DNA of 64,000 nucleotides from Phycisphaerales bacterium (GTDB taxonomy: Bacteria; Planctomycetota; Phycisphaerae; Phycisphaerales; UBA1924), in assembly GCA_020847535.1 (NCBI GenBank), contig JADLBU010000080.1, forward strand, positions 1 through 64,000, written 5' to 3'. Below are positions 24,217-33,076 of this stretch, in pieces (the first letter of the stretch is position 1; the number at the start of each line of letters is the position of its first letter). The translations under genes and the position numbers were made by a program. The notes beneath the pieces are model-generated. The model was not told the origin of the DNA and did not search any database. It saw only the letters and a list, made by a program, of their open reading frames with translations.

Positions 24217-24939
24217 TTAGTTGCTTGCCTTTGCCTTGGGGGACTTGGGAGCGGCCTCGGACGTGCGGCCCAGGGGGCTGATCTTGGCGTCCTTGCCGGT
24301 CTGGGACTGGGGGCCCTTGAGCCATGCCTCGAGGTCGGCCTTGCCGATCACCAGGTAGCGATGGTTGAGCATGTCAAAGCAGTTGAGCTGGTCGGCCCGG
24401 ATCACCGAGATGCCGTCGAGATTGCGGGCGCTCAGGCGGGCGTTGTCGGCGGAGGTCTCGGTGGGGGAGAGCGCGACCAGGGCGGTCGCATCGATCTTCA
24501 CGGCCGAGAGGAAATCGCGGAACGCGGAGGTCTTGGGGGCCGAGAACGCGAGGTTGTCGATGATGCGGACCTCGTTGTCGACCAGCTTGGCGAGGAAGGC
24601 GTTGCGGTTCGCCTTGCGACGCATCTTCTTGGGCATGGTCAGGCGGAAGTCATCGCGGGTGCGCTTCTTGGAGTGGCCGTGGCCGCCGCCTTTGAAGATG
24701 TTGACTTTGCGATCGCCGTGGCGGGCGTTGCCGGTGCCCTTCTGCTTGTAGATCTTCTTGGTGGAGCCCTCGACGTTGCCACGATTGAGGGTCTTGCTCG
24801 AACCCTGCCGCAGGTTGGCGTGATACATCACGTACGCCTGCTTGATGAGGGGAGCGTTGATGTCCTGGCCGAGGGCCGCGGGATCGATGGCGAGTGTGCC
24901 GACCTGGCTGCCCTGAATGTTGTAGACGGCGACATCCAT
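24217..24939 (-). CDS. rplD: 50S ribosomal protein L4
   Basis: 240 aa. MDVAVYNIQGSQVGTLAIDP, RQGSSKTLNRGNVEGSTKKIYKQKGTGNARHGD, the tunnel-lining loop GGGHGHSKKRTRDDFRLTMP and DNLAFSAPKTSAFRDFLSAVK are diagnostic. Ends in a short basic tail. In E. coli L4 represses the S10 operon; here an unusual 373-bp gap with hairpins lies right upstream, so some local regulation is conceivable. Confidence 0.96.
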   Translation of the reverse strand: MDVAVYNIQGSQVGTLAIDPAALGQDINAPLIKQAYVMYHANLRQGSSKTLNRGNVEGSTKKIYKQKGTGNARHGDRKVNIFKGGGHGHSKKRTRDDFRLTMPKKMRRKANRNAFLAKLVDNEVRIIDNLAFSAPKTSAFRDFLSAVKIDATALVALSPTETSADNARLSARNLDGISVIRADQLNCFDMLNHRYLVIGKADLEAWLKGPQSQTGKDAKISPLGRTSEAAPKSPKAKASN

Positions 24940-25312
24940 GTGTCTGTTCCTGTCCGACGCCTTCGACGACTGACGGCTCGCGTTCGAGGCGGCCCGCCTG
25001 TCGCACCTTGCCTATCCAGCTCGCCTCCGATGTGCCTTGCGGTCGGCCTTGCGGCCTTCCTGGGGCTCACGGCCACCGTGGGGGTGGCCGTGGGGGTTTG
25101 CTGGAATCGACTCGGCTGTCCTCCGGTCTTCGCGAGCTTTGCTCGCTGAACCGGCTTCATGTTCCTGTCCGGCGGTTTGGACCTTTCCACCTTCCGGACC
25201 CGGCGACCGGGCAACGCTCCCGACCGACGGAAGACTAACCTGACTCACACACCGACCCCCACGCAAACTCAAACACAACGGCCCCGGCGAACGCTCGCAA
25301 GGGCCGCATCAA
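24940..25312 (-). other. Long gap between rplC and rplD with a strong hairpin
   Basis: 373 bp without a convincing gene, in an operon whose other gaps are mostly under 120 bp. CACGGCCACC (25068-25077) pairs perfectly with GGTGGCCGTG (25083-25092) around a 5-nt loop. There is also a GAGCAAAGCTC element near 25130-25145. An in-frame open stretch continues upstream from rplD but is Arg/Pro-rich and looks non-coding. Could be a leader for rplD, an RNA element or decayed sequence. Confidence 0.5.
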
Positions 25313-26005
25313 TCACTTCGAACTCGCCTCCGCCACCTTACGCGCCTTGCTCTTATACAGGCGGACGGCGGGGCGAATGACGACCATTCCGTTATTGGCG
25401 CCGGGGACCGTGCCCTTGACGAGCAGGAGGCCCTTCTCGGCATCAATCTTGACCACATCGAGGCAGCGGTTGGTGACGCGCTCAGCGCCCATGTGACCGG
25501 CCATCTTCTTGCCCTTCTTCAGACCGCCGCCGAAGCCGCGGTTGGAGCAGAGTCCGCCGATGGAGCCGGGGGAGCGGTGCTTACGCTCGGTGCCGTGCGA
25601 AGCGCCGATGCCCTTGAAGTGGTGTCGCTTCATGACGCCCGCGAAGCCCTTGCCCTTGCTCTGGGCGATCACATCGACGAACATCGTGCCGTTGAGGGCA
25701 TCGACCTTGAGCTCCTGGCCGAGCGTGAAGCCGGAGGCCTCATCGGTCTTGACGCGGAACTCGCGGTGATGGCGCTTGGGATCGCTGCCTGCCTTGGCAT
25801 CGTGGCCGATCATGGGCATCGTGCTGTTGCGGGGCTTCATGTCCCCGTAGCCGATCTGGACCGCGTCGTAGCCATCCTTCTCGGTGGTGCGGAGCTGCGT
25901 GACGATGCAGGGCCCGACCGAGAGGACCGTCACGGGCACGTTGACACCCGCATCGGTGTAGACGCGGGTCATTCCCAGCTTTTTGCCCATCAACATGACT
26001 GCCAT
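25313..26005 (-). CDS. rplC: 50S ribosomal protein L3
   Basis: 230 aa from ATG 26005, with AGGAAG seven bases upstream; an ATG six bases earlier is too close to it. MLMGKKLGMTRVYTDAGVNV PVTVL, VDVIAQSKGKGFAGVMKRHHFKGIGASHGTERKHRSPGSIG and KKMAGHMGAERVTNRCLDVV are clear L3 blocks. The extended loop toward the peptidyl-transferase centre is intact. Follows rpsJ by 44 bp, which contain a CTCAGGCCCTCAATCTCAGG word repeat (26030-26056). Confidence 0.96.
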   Translation of the reverse strand: MAVMLMGKKLGMTRVYTDAGVNVPVTVLSVGPCIVTQLRTTEKDGYDAVQIGYGDMKPRNSTMPMIGHDAKAGSDPKRHHREFRVKTDEASGFTLGQELKVDALNGTMFVDVIAQSKGKGFAGVMKRHHFKGIGASHGTERKHRSPGSIGGLCSNRGFGGGLKKGKKMAGHMGAERVTNRCLDVVKIDAEKGLLLVKGTVPGANNGMVVIRPAVRLYKSKARKVAEASSK

Positions 26006-26048
26006 GACCATTCTTCCTAATGCCTGAGCGGCTCTCAGGCCCTCAATC

Positions 26049-26357
26049 TCAGGCCTTAATCTTCACGAACACACCCGCGGGGACCACCAGCCGGTTGAGC
26101 GCCTCGACGGTGCGGGCGTTGGGCTCGATGATGTCGATGATCCGCTTGTGGGTGCGGATCTCGAATTGCTCCCGGCTCTTCTTATCGATGAACGGGGATC
26201 TCAGGACGGTGTAGCGCTCGACCCGCGTCGGGAGCGGCACGGGGCCGGCAACCTTCGCGTTGGTGCGCTTGGCGTGCTCGACGATTTCTTTCGCCGACGC
26301 ATCCAGAGCGATGTGGTCGTAGGCTTCCATCCGGATTCGAATCTTGCCGCCAGTCAT
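26049..26357 (-). CDS. rpsJ: 30S ribosomal protein S10
   Basis: 102 aa, standard. [68 protein letters not shown] is the family signature. Ribosomal and also NusB partner in antitermination. First gene of the superoperon; rpsL, rpsG, fusA and tuf do not precede it here, and a divergent secreted-protein gene lies 690 bp upstream. Confidence 0.97.
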   Translation of the reverse strand: MTGGKIRIRMEAYDHIALDASAKEIVEHAKRTNAKVAGPVPLPTRVERYTVLRSPFIDKKSREQFEIRTHKRIIDIIEPNARTVEALNRLVVPAGVFVKIKA

Positions 26358-27047
26358 CGAAATACCTCGACATCCGACACTCGGAACCGAACTTCAAACT
26401 ACGACAGGAAACCACGCAACCAGCCACCGACGCCGAACACCGACACCGTCTTTGGGTTTCCAAACCAGCCGGGTCTCCAGGGCTTTCGCCGCGGGAACCC
26501 TCGATCTCTCAAACCCGTCGCTCGCGTTTCCGCGATCGTCGAATCTCGCTCTCCGATCCACGATCCGGAGCGATGACACCTCCATCCCGAGGTTTCCAGC
26601 AGCGCACCGGCCGCTACTGACAACCCCGAAATTCCGGCCGCTCATCGTCGGCATCGGACAGCCCGCGATCGCCACCCACCAGTGGCGAGCGAGACTCGGG
26701 AGAGATCCACCCGTGGTCCTTGCTGAAGAGCCAGCAAAGAAACCCGCTCCGACCCCTCCGGTACCAAGCACAACACCCGCCCCGGGGGGTTCAGAGCCCA
26801 GAAGATTAGCCGGGTCTGCATGGATGTCAACGCCGGGGGGTCGGGACTGTGGACAACCCTCCCTCGACTCACCCCCAACCATCCCCGGGGGGCACCCGAC
26901 ATTCACCCTATCTGCAGTCAGCTGCGATTTGGTCCGTCCAAGCTTATCCTGTACCCTTGGCTGCTCGATGATGGTGTGGAGGTAACTCCGCGCATCAGGC
27001 AGGCGATCCGCTCGCCAGCCCGGGATCAAGACTCGAAAGAGGTTCTC
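26358..27047. other. Divergent intergenic region between rpsJ and a secreted-protein gene
   Basis: 690 bp with no convincing gene on either strand; long open frames here are antisense extensions. It should contain the promoter of the whole ribosomal superoperon (minus strand) and that of the plus-strand gene at 27048. I see no clean -35/-10 pair for either. No tRNA or known riboswitch was recognised. Confidence 0.5.
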
Positions 27048-28706
27048 ATGCTGCCATCCGCTTCCCGTTCGGGTCGCCGTCGTGCTGTAGCTCTCGCCAG
27101 CCTTGCGGCTCCGCCCTTGGCGGCAATTCTTGCGCTGGCCGGGACCGCCTTCGGCCAGGCCCGTGGGCTTGCCCCCGCGGGAACCCAACCGACTGCCCCG
27201 GCTCAGCCTGCTGCCAAGCCCCAGGAAGAGCCCAGGTTCGGGGCGATCCGACCGGAGCTGCAGCCGGTGGTGGAGCTTGCGGACCAGCCGGTGCGCCTCG
27301 ACAGCGTGGCTTTGACGTTTTTTCCGCCGACGGACTGCACGGTGCAGACGACGTCGGTCGCGGGGGTGGCGACCATCGAGATCATGCCCCGGGATTCGAC
27401 GGCGGATTCGACGTGGCTGCTGACGATCAAGGCGCCGCGAACGGGCAACGACAAGCTGACGGCAGCGCAGATCGCCGATGGGGCGCTGGTGGACCTGATC
27501 GCGGCGAACGGGCTGGTGTTCGATGCCGAGCGCGGGCTCAAGGGCCCGCAGATCAAGGACATGTGGCAGAAGAACGAGATCACGAGCGTGGGCAATTTCC
27601 TGGGTTACCAGGGCCTGGTGCAGAGCCGGCACCGTGATGTCGAGTTCCCTGGATTCCCCACCAAGGCCGAGCAGTTCTTCGTTTCGCTTCCCTCGGGCGC
27701 CAAGCAGGAGCCGCTGATGCGGGGGCTGACGGTGGTCAAGGTGGGCCCGGACCGGTTCATCACGTTCGAGCTCTTCACGACCCGGCCGTTCTTCGAGCAG
27801 GCCAAGGACATCTACACGGTGCTGCTGCACGCGGCGAAGGTCGGGGATCCGGCAGCGCTGGCGGAGGAGCGGGCAAACGCGGTCAACGCGGGGCTGGCGC
27901 TCTTCGAGAAGCTGACGGCCGAGGAGATGAAGCAACTGCTCGCGGACCTGGCCTCGAAAACGAAGAACGGCAGCGGCGAGCGATGGGAGCGCCGATACAA
28001 GCCCGCGCCGTCGCGGAACCCGATGGATGCGACCGAGCTGGGTTACCGGCGCATGAAGGTGTGGTCTGGCAAGCGCGGGGAGTTGAAGGCCAACCCCGTT
28101 CCGGCCCGGTTCAACAACGTCGAGATGCAGGATGGGTATCTGGTGACGCTGGATGCCCGGCTGGTCGAGGACAACCAGATCATCGATTCGCGCGGGCGAT
28201 TCTTCGTGACCACCGATCGCGTCGAGGAGGCCTGGACGATCTCGCTGAGCGTGCAGGGCCTGGACCACAAAAACAGGAAGACGTACACCGAGACCGGGGC
28301 ACGCAACGGCAAGGACATGAACGTCAACGTCGCCGGCGCGGGCAACCCAGGGGTCGCCGCCCTTCCGATCATCGAGACGGCGGGGTACATCTCGCGCGTC
28401 GATTCGTACCTGCTGCCGCAGATCCTCATCCGATCCAAGCTCGCGGGCGACTACGGCTTCTATGTGTTCCAGTCGGATGCGGGCAACATCCGCCTGCGGA
28501 GGGATGTGCTCAGCGAACCCAGCGATCGGCCGGATATGTGGGAGATCGAGACGCGGATCGGGGAGGATGCCAAGCCGCAGATCTCGATGTATACCCGCGA
28601 GGGCGTGCTGATCTCATCCGTCCTGCCCGACAAATCGGTTTGGGAGCCGATCGAGCAGGATGCCCTGGTGCGACTGTGGCGGAACAAGGGCATGCCGATG
28701 GATTGA
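27048..28706 (+). CDS. Large secreted protein of unknown function
   Basis: 552 aa from ATG 27048, with AGAGG five bases upstream. Signal peptide: SRSGRRRAVALASLAAPPLA AILALAGTAFGQA, cut near residue 36. A Pro/Ala linker follows, then a mixed alpha/beta body. Recognisable features are QTDS-free; segments such as VEEAWTISLSVQGLDHKNRK TYTETGARNG and KLAGDYGFYVFQSDAGNIRL RRDVL have the look of a beta-rich secreted domain. I recognise no family. Probably exported to the periplasm. It diverges from the ribosomal operon and shares only the intergenic region with it. Confidence 0.75.
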   Translation: MLPSASRSGRRRAVALASLAAPPLAAILALAGTAFGQARGLAPAGTQPTAPAQPAAKPQEEPRFGAIRPELQPVVELADQPVRLDSVALTFFPPTDCTVQTTSVAGVATIEIMPRDSTADSTWLLTIKAPRTGNDKLTAAQIADGALVDLIAANGLVFDAERGLKGPQIKDMWQKNEITSVGNFLGYQGLVQSRHRDVEFPGFPTKAEQFFVSLPSGAKQEPLMRGLTVVKVGPDRFITFELFTTRPFFEQAKDIYTVLLHAAKVGDPAALAEERANAVNAGLALFEKLTAEEMKQLLADLASKTKNGSGERWERRYKPAPSRNPMDATELGYRRMKVWSGKRGELKANPVPARFNNVEMQDGYLVTLDARLVEDNQIIDSRGRFFVTTDRVEEAWTISLSVQGLDHKNRKTYTETGARNGKDMNVNVAGAGNPGVAALPIIETAGYISRVDSYLLPQILIRSKLAGDYGFYVFQSDAGNIRLRRDVLSEPSDRPDMWEIETRIGEDAKPQISMYTREGVLISSVLPDKSVWEPIEQDALVRLWRNKGMPMD

Positions 28707-28752
28707 GAGGGCAAATGGGGCAGATTTGCAAAGGGGGCACATTGGGCAAACG
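28707..28752. repeat. TGGGGCA-type word repeat
   Basis: GGGCAAATGGGGCAGATTTG then CAAAGGGGGCACATTGGGCAAACG. Same words as in the serA-serC gap at 56457-56577. Confidence 0.55.
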
Positions 28753-28820
28753 TCGTGAGATGGCGTGTGCTGCGATTGCTTCCGTTGCAGCTTTGAGCTT
28801 GTTTACGCCTACGCTCGCTC

Positions 28821-29816
28821 ATGCAGCGGATCTCGATCATTGACTCTCACACCGAGGGTGAGCCCACGCGGGTCATCATCGCGGGGGGGCCGGAACTGGG
28901 CGGCGGCTCGATCGCCGAGCAGCTCCGTGTGTTCCGTGAGAAGTTCGATCATGTCCGATCGGCGGTCGTGAATGAGCCGCGCGGATGCGATCACCTGGTG
29001 GGGGCGATCATCTGCAAAGCGGTGAACCCGCGTGCGGCGGCGGGTGTGATCTTCTTCAACAACGTGGGTTTTCTGAATGGGTGCGGGCACGGGACCATCG
29101 GGCTTGCGGCGACCCTGTTGCACTTGGGCCGGATCGGGGCGGGTTCGCACATCATCGAGACGCCGGTGGGTGAGGTGACGGTGTCGATCGCGGACGATCG
29201 CGGCATCACCATCACCAATGTTCCTTCCTATCGCCACGCGAAGGATGTGCCGGTGGCGATCGACTGGCGCGGCGGGGCGCGGACGGTTCGCGGCGACATC
29301 GCGTGGGGTGGCAACTGGTTTTTCCTGGTGAACGACACAGGTGAGCACGGCCACGGGCTGGAGCTCTCGCTCAAGAACATCGATGTGCTCAGGGAGTTCT
29401 CGTGCGCAGTCCGCGGTGCGCTGGATCGGGAACGGATCACCGGTGCCGATGGCGGCATCATCGATCACATCGAGCTCTTCGGCCCCCCCACTCGCGGTGA
29501 CTGCCAGAGCAGGAACTTCGTGCTCTGCCCGGGCAAGGAGTACGACCGTTCGCCGTGCGGGACGGGCACGAGCGCCAAGCTCGCGTGCCTGGCGGCGGAT
29601 GGAAAGCTGGCGCCGGGTGCGGAGTGGGGGCAGGAGAGCATCATCGGGAGCGCGTTCTTCGGGCGATATGCAGGGCTGCCTGCTTCAGCCGGCGGCTCCG
29701 TCGGGGGAGCGGTGGTTGGGATCCGCCCGGAGATCACGGGGCGTGCGTGCATCACCGCCGAATCCACGCTGATACTGGATCCGCGGGATCCGTTTGTTCA
29801 CGGTTTGCGTGGCTAG
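28821..29816 (+). CDS. Proline racemase family protein, probable 4-hydroxyproline 2-epimerase
   Basis: 331 aa. Both catalytic cysteines of the proline racemase/hydroxyproline epimerase family are present: C88 in FLNGCGHGTIG and C246 in DRSPCGTGTSAK. IDSHTEGEPTRVII is the family's N-terminal strand. With Cys at both positions it should be an epimerase or racemase rather than a trans-3-hydroxyproline dehydratase, which has Thr in the second. It would interconvert trans-4-hydroxy-L-proline and cis-4-hydroxy-D-proline. No other hydroxyproline-degradation gene is adjacent, so substrate is inferred. Cytosolic. A word repeat fills the gap before it. Confidence 0.85.
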   Translation: MQRISIIDSHTEGEPTRVIIAGGPELGGGSIAEQLRVFREKFDHVRSAVVNEPRGCDHLVGAIICKAVNPRAAAGVIFFNNVGFLNGCGHGTIGLAATLLHLGRIGAGSHIIETPVGEVTVSIADDRGITITNVPSYRHAKDVPVAIDWRGGARTVRGDIAWGGNWFFLVNDTGEHGHGLELSLKNIDVLREFSCAVRGALDRERITGADGGIIDHIELFGPPTRGDCQSRNFVLCPGKEYDRSPCGTGTSAKLACLAADGKLAPGAEWGQESIIGSAFFGRYAGLPASAGGSVGGAVVGIRPEITGRACITAESTLILDPRDPFVHGLRG

Positions 29817-29860
29817 CCGGACAGCGCCGCTGGGCTGCGCTCGTTGCATAGTGTTCGGCG

Positions 29861-30634
29861 ATGCCCAAGCTTGACCGTTTTGCGCTTTACACGTTGTGCG
29901 TGCAGAACCCGCCGATGCTCGCCAGGTTTCTGCGGGCGGTGCATGGCGGGGATCCTCGAGTGCTTCGGGAGGACTTCTCGGGCGCAGCTGGGATCTGTGG
30001 CGCCTGGATCGAGTTGTCATCCGTGAACACGGCGATCGCGGTGGATCAGGATCCCGGCGCGCTGCGGCATGCACCGCGTGACAGGCGGCTCAAGCGTGTT
30101 GCCAGCGATGTCGTGAAGGCGACACAGAAGGCCGACATTATCGCGGCGATCAACTTCCCGATCGGGTATTGGCATACGCGAGCCGAGCTGATCCGGTACA
30201 TGAGGATGTCGCGCAGGCGGCTTGCCCGCGGCGGTGTGTTCGTGTGCGACATGTACGGCGGCGCCACCGCGTTCACCACCGGCACGACGCTGAAACGACT
30301 GCGCGGGCCCCGCGGGGAGCGGATCACCTACCAATGGGAGCAGCGCGATGCCGATGCGGTGAGCGGGATGGTGCACAACGCCATCCACTTCGAGGTGCAT
30401 GGCAACGGCGCGCGTAAGGCTCGCCGGATCCGGGATGCGTTCACGTATCACTGGCGGCTGTGGGCGATTCCCGAGATGATCGATGCGATGCACGAGGCGG
30501 GATTCGGCTCGGTCGATGTCTACGACCGGCTCGGGGATGCGATGGATTCCGATGGCAACCTGTACGTCAGGCCGGTGTCGGGGGATGACCGGCTGGATGA
30601 GAACTGGGTTGTGTACCTCGCGGCGAGGGGCTGA
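29861..30634 (+). CDS. SAM-dependent methyltransferase (class I)
   Basis: 257 aa. Fold features: LREDFSGAAGICGAWIELSS followed by TAIAVDQDPGALRHAPRD (the acidic residue after strand 2 that binds the ribose), ASDVVKATQKADIIAAINFP and RRRLARGGVFVCDMYGG. Motif I is DFSGAAGICG, a variant lacking the usual GxGxG. A short C-terminal domain (YVRPVSGDDRLDENWVVYLA) follows. Substrate unknown. It starts 45 bp after the epimerase gene and may be in its operon. Confidence 0.78.
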   Translation: MPKLDRFALYTLCVQNPPMLARFLRAVHGGDPRVLREDFSGAAGICGAWIELSSVNTAIAVDQDPGALRHAPRDRRLKRVASDVVKATQKADIIAAINFPIGYWHTRAELIRYMRMSRRRLARGGVFVCDMYGGATAFTTGTTLKRLRGPRGERITYQWEQRDADAVSGMVHNAIHFEVHGNGARKARRIRDAFTYHWRLWAIPEMIDAMHEAGFGSVDVYDRLGDAMDSDGNLYVRPVSGDDRLDENWVVYLAARG

Positions 30635-30726
30635 TATCCGGGCGATACTGCCCTCACACGCCGTACAGTCCACCCGGACTGCCCGCCTGTCTCGTACGCG
30701 GGGCCGGAAGGTCCGATGATGGTGAC

Positions 30727-30957
30727 ATGGATTTCAGCAACCCCTCAGCGCTGATCTCGGGCCTGATCATTGGTGCCATCGGCATGGCGGTGTTCGTGTA
30801 CGGCAAGAAGCAGGGGCATATCCCTGCCCTGCTCGCCGGCATCGTGCTGAGCGCGGAGGGGTTCTTCGTTCATTCGACGGCGGCCATGTGGATCATCGCG
30901 GTGGCAGCTCTGGGCGGGCTGTACATGCTCTCTGATCATCGGTCCGCCAGGTTGTGA
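30727..30957 (+). CDS. Small two-helix membrane protein
   Basis: 76 aa. Two hydrophobic stretches, SALISGLIIGAIGMAVFVYG and AALWIIAVAALGGLYML-like (MWIIAVAALGGLYMLSD), flank a middle hydrophobic stretch HIPALLAGIVLSAEGFF. It has the look of a small inner-membrane protein with two or three helices. Family not recognised. Good start region and 93 bp after the methyltransferase gene. Confidence 0.6.
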   Translation: MDFSNPSALISGLIIGAIGMAVFVYGKKQGHIPALLAGIVLSAEGFFVHSTAAMWIIAVAALGGLYMLSDHRSARL

Positions 30958-30980
30958 CCGGATCGCGAACGCAATGGAGC

Positions 30981-31008
30981 ACCCCGCGGGCGGAACGCAC
31001 CGCGGGGT
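30981..31008 (+). terminator. Hairpin between convergent genes
   Basis: ACCCCGCGG (30981-30989) and CCGCGGGGT (31000-31008) form a perfect 9-bp stem with a 10-nt loop. No T-run follows, so termination is only likely by position. Confidence 0.45.
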
Positions 31009-31030
31009 CTCACGGGGGAAGCGTGAGGGA

Positions 31031-31066
31031 CGTGGGGGGCGTGGGGGGCGTGGGGGGCGTGGGGGG
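31031..31066 (+). repeat. Four tandem CGTGGGGGG units, G-quadruplex motif
   Basis: Four exact 9-bp repeats, each with a run of six G separated by CGT, just beyond the 3' end of the TPR lipoprotein gene. Four G6 runs with 3-nt loops satisfy the G-quadruplex pattern on the plus strand. Confidence 0.8.
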
Positions 31067-31082
31067 AGCGGGCAAGTGAATC

Positions 31083-32762
31083 TCAACGCATCGCGGTTCG
31101 ATGCGGCTCGCACATGCACGATGATGTGGGCTTGGTGTCGGCGCGGCGCCATGCCTGGGCGATCCGTGCATCAAGCGCGGACGCCTCAGCGCTCCGACCC
31201 TGCGAGTTGAGCGCGTTGCGCAGCCCCACGAGGCTCCACCCGTTGCCGGGGTTGCGCTGCTGGTCCTCGCGATAGACACGCTCGGCATCGGCGAAACGCC
31301 CCGCCGACATCATGAGCGCACCCTGCGCGTGGCGGACAGGCAGCATCCAGCCCGGCGGCTCGTCGTACACCAGTGCATCCTCGGCGATGATCGCCTTGGA
31401 CAGAACCTCAAAGGCGTAGTCGATGCGCCCCTCGCGGAAGGCGATCTCGCCCTCGAGCATCGCCTTGGCGATCGGCAGGACATCGTGGACCTTGTTCTGG
31501 AACATCATCCAGTCGGCGGGGACTTTGGCGGCATCGCGTTCGAAGGCGGCCATCTCCTCGCGGGCTTCGGATGCACGGTCTAGAGCGGAGAGTGCGATCC
31601 CCCGGGCATAATGCCGAACAGCCTGAGCCATCAGTTGGTGCTCTGGACGCCTGGGCTCTCTGAGAATCTCCTCCCACTTGCCGAAGCGGACCATGACGTG
31701 GAACGTCGTGGGGAGGACGCCATCGATCACAGCGGCGTAGTCCTTTTGAGCGTATTCGGGGATCTCGCTCTCGAGCTGGCGGGCGGCCTTGAGGGCCTGG
31801 GCGTAGTTGGCCTCCATCATCGCCGAGTACGACAGGAAGTGCAGGTTGTGGGCGAAGTACATCCAATAGAGATGGGCGGGCGGGGCCTTCTCGAAGTAGG
31901 CGCGGTCGGCGGCGATCGCCTTGACGTTGGCATCGGCGGCATCGGCGTACCGCCCGACGCGGGCGTAGATATGCGAGGGCATGTGGACGAGGTGGCCGGC
32001 GCCGGGGATGCGATCACGCAGGACATCGGCCGCCGGGATCGCCTTCTCGGGATACGGCGACGCTTCGACGGCGTGGATGTAGAGATGGCAGGCGCCGGGA
32101 TGGTCGGGCTGGAGCGCCAGGACCGACTCAATGGTGGAGACGACTTCGAGGATGTGACCCTTGGGCTGGCCATCCTTGGTCCAGTAGTTCCAGGGCTGGG
32201 TGTCCATCATCGATTCGGCGAACAGCGTGCCGACATCGGGATCGCTCGGGAATCGCTGCCGGACCTCGCGCATCGCGGCGATGTAGGCATCGTCGAGGAT
32301 CTTGTGATCCTCGGGGGCGGGCCAGGAGTATCGCTTGGAGATCGCGGCGACCAGGGCCTGCTCGATGGGTGAGCCGTTGGCAGCGCGGGCCTGGGCCTCT
32401 TTGGCGGCCTCATCGGCGAGCCGCCAGCGGTCCTTGGTCATCGCGGGGTCATTGATGTTGATGCCGTGGGCGTAGGCGATCCCCCACCACGGCATTGGCG
32501 CGGCGGGATCGAGCCGGGCGGCCTCTTCGAAGGAGCGAACGGCCTCATCGTGGTTGAAGGCATAGCAGAACTGGAGCCCCTGGTCGAACCAGCGCTGAGC
32601 CTCGGTGGAGCTGGTCGTGATGGGGCGGTGGTAGCGATCGACGCCGGTGAAGAGGCGAGCGCCGGCGACGGTCTGGGCCGGGGAGCGACCGTTCGAGTGG
32701 TGCTGGCAGCCTAGAGAGCCTGCAAACATCGCCAGCGCACATGCGAGAGTGATCCGTTTCAT
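31083..32762 (-). CDS. TPR-repeat lipoprotein
   Basis: 559 aa from ATG 32762. Type II signal peptide: MKRITLACALAMFAGSLGCQ, lipobox S-L-G-C at residues 16-19. Tetratricopeptide units include AQRWFDQGLQFCYAFNHDEA VRSFEEAARLDPAAPMPWWG, DADVGTLFAESMMD-like and GRFADAERVYREDQQRNPGNGWSLVGLRNAL. It contains conserved GACHLYIHAVEASPYPEKAI and AGHLVHMPSHIYARVGRYADA, family-typical His-rich blocks. Probably periplasmic, anchored to a membrane; partner unknown. Confidence 0.83.
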   Translation of the reverse strand: MKRITLACALAMFAGSLGCQHHSNGRSPAQTVAGARLFTGVDRYHRPITTSSTEAQRWFDQGLQFCYAFNHDEAVRSFEEAARLDPAAPMPWWGIAYAHGININDPAMTKDRWRLADEAAKEAQARAANGSPIEQALVAAISKRYSWPAPEDHKILDDAYIAAMREVRQRFPSDPDVGTLFAESMMDTQPWNYWTKDGQPKGHILEVVSTIESVLALQPDHPGACHLYIHAVEASPYPEKAIPAADVLRDRIPGAGHLVHMPSHIYARVGRYADAADANVKAIAADRAYFEKAPPAHLYWMYFAHNLHFLSYSAMMEANYAQALKAARQLESEIPEYAQKDYAAVIDGVLPTTFHVMVRFGKWEEILREPRRPEHQLMAQAVRHYARGIALSALDRASEAREEMAAFERDAAKVPADWMMFQNKVHDVLPIAKAMLEGEIAFREGRIDYAFEVLSKAIIAEDALVYDEPPGWMLPVRHAQGALMMSAGRFADAERVYREDQQRNPGNGWSLVGLRNALNSQGRSAEASALDARIAQAWRRADTKPTSSCMCEPHRTAMR

Positions 32763-33076
32763 GTTTTGCTTCCGCGTGGTGTGCAGCGCCAATCTCCGCG
32801 AGCGGTTCCTGATGCTCAACCCGGGGCAGCCGCAATCTAGTGTCCTGACTTGGAGTTTCTCGCAGGGCGCTTGGCCCAGGTTCTGTGAGCAGAATGCAGT
32901 TTGGATGGTGTGACTTTCTGGAAGACAGAACACTAGCAGCAAATCGCCGGTGCGCTTCACCTCATTGCAGCAGCGCGGCAGAATTCGCTGCCCAAGTTCC
33001 GAACGATTTCCAAACAAGCAGACCTCTTCATCAGAAGAGGTCTGAGCGGAAGATCCAATACTCGAACGGAGAGAGA
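32763..33076. other. Intergenic region, TPR lipoprotein upstream
   Basis: 314 bp without a gene. Contains the terminator of the gene at 33077 (33019-33044) and presumably the promoter of the TPR lipoprotein on the minus strand. Lower GC than the surroundings. Nothing else identified. Confidence 0.5.
33019..33044 (-). terminator. Terminator of the secreted protein at 33077
   Basis: CAGACCTCTTC (33019-33029) pairs perfectly with GAAGAGGTCTG (33034-33044), loop ATCA. On the minus strand CTTGTTTGG follows. It lies 33 bp after the stop. Confidence 0.75.

Noticed and set aside
26394-28268. Long minus-strand open frame (624 codons) opposite the secreted-protein gene
   Set aside because: Antisense to a gene with signal peptide and ribosome site; its product is Arg/His/Leu-rich with no domain, as expected of a GC-rich shadow frame.
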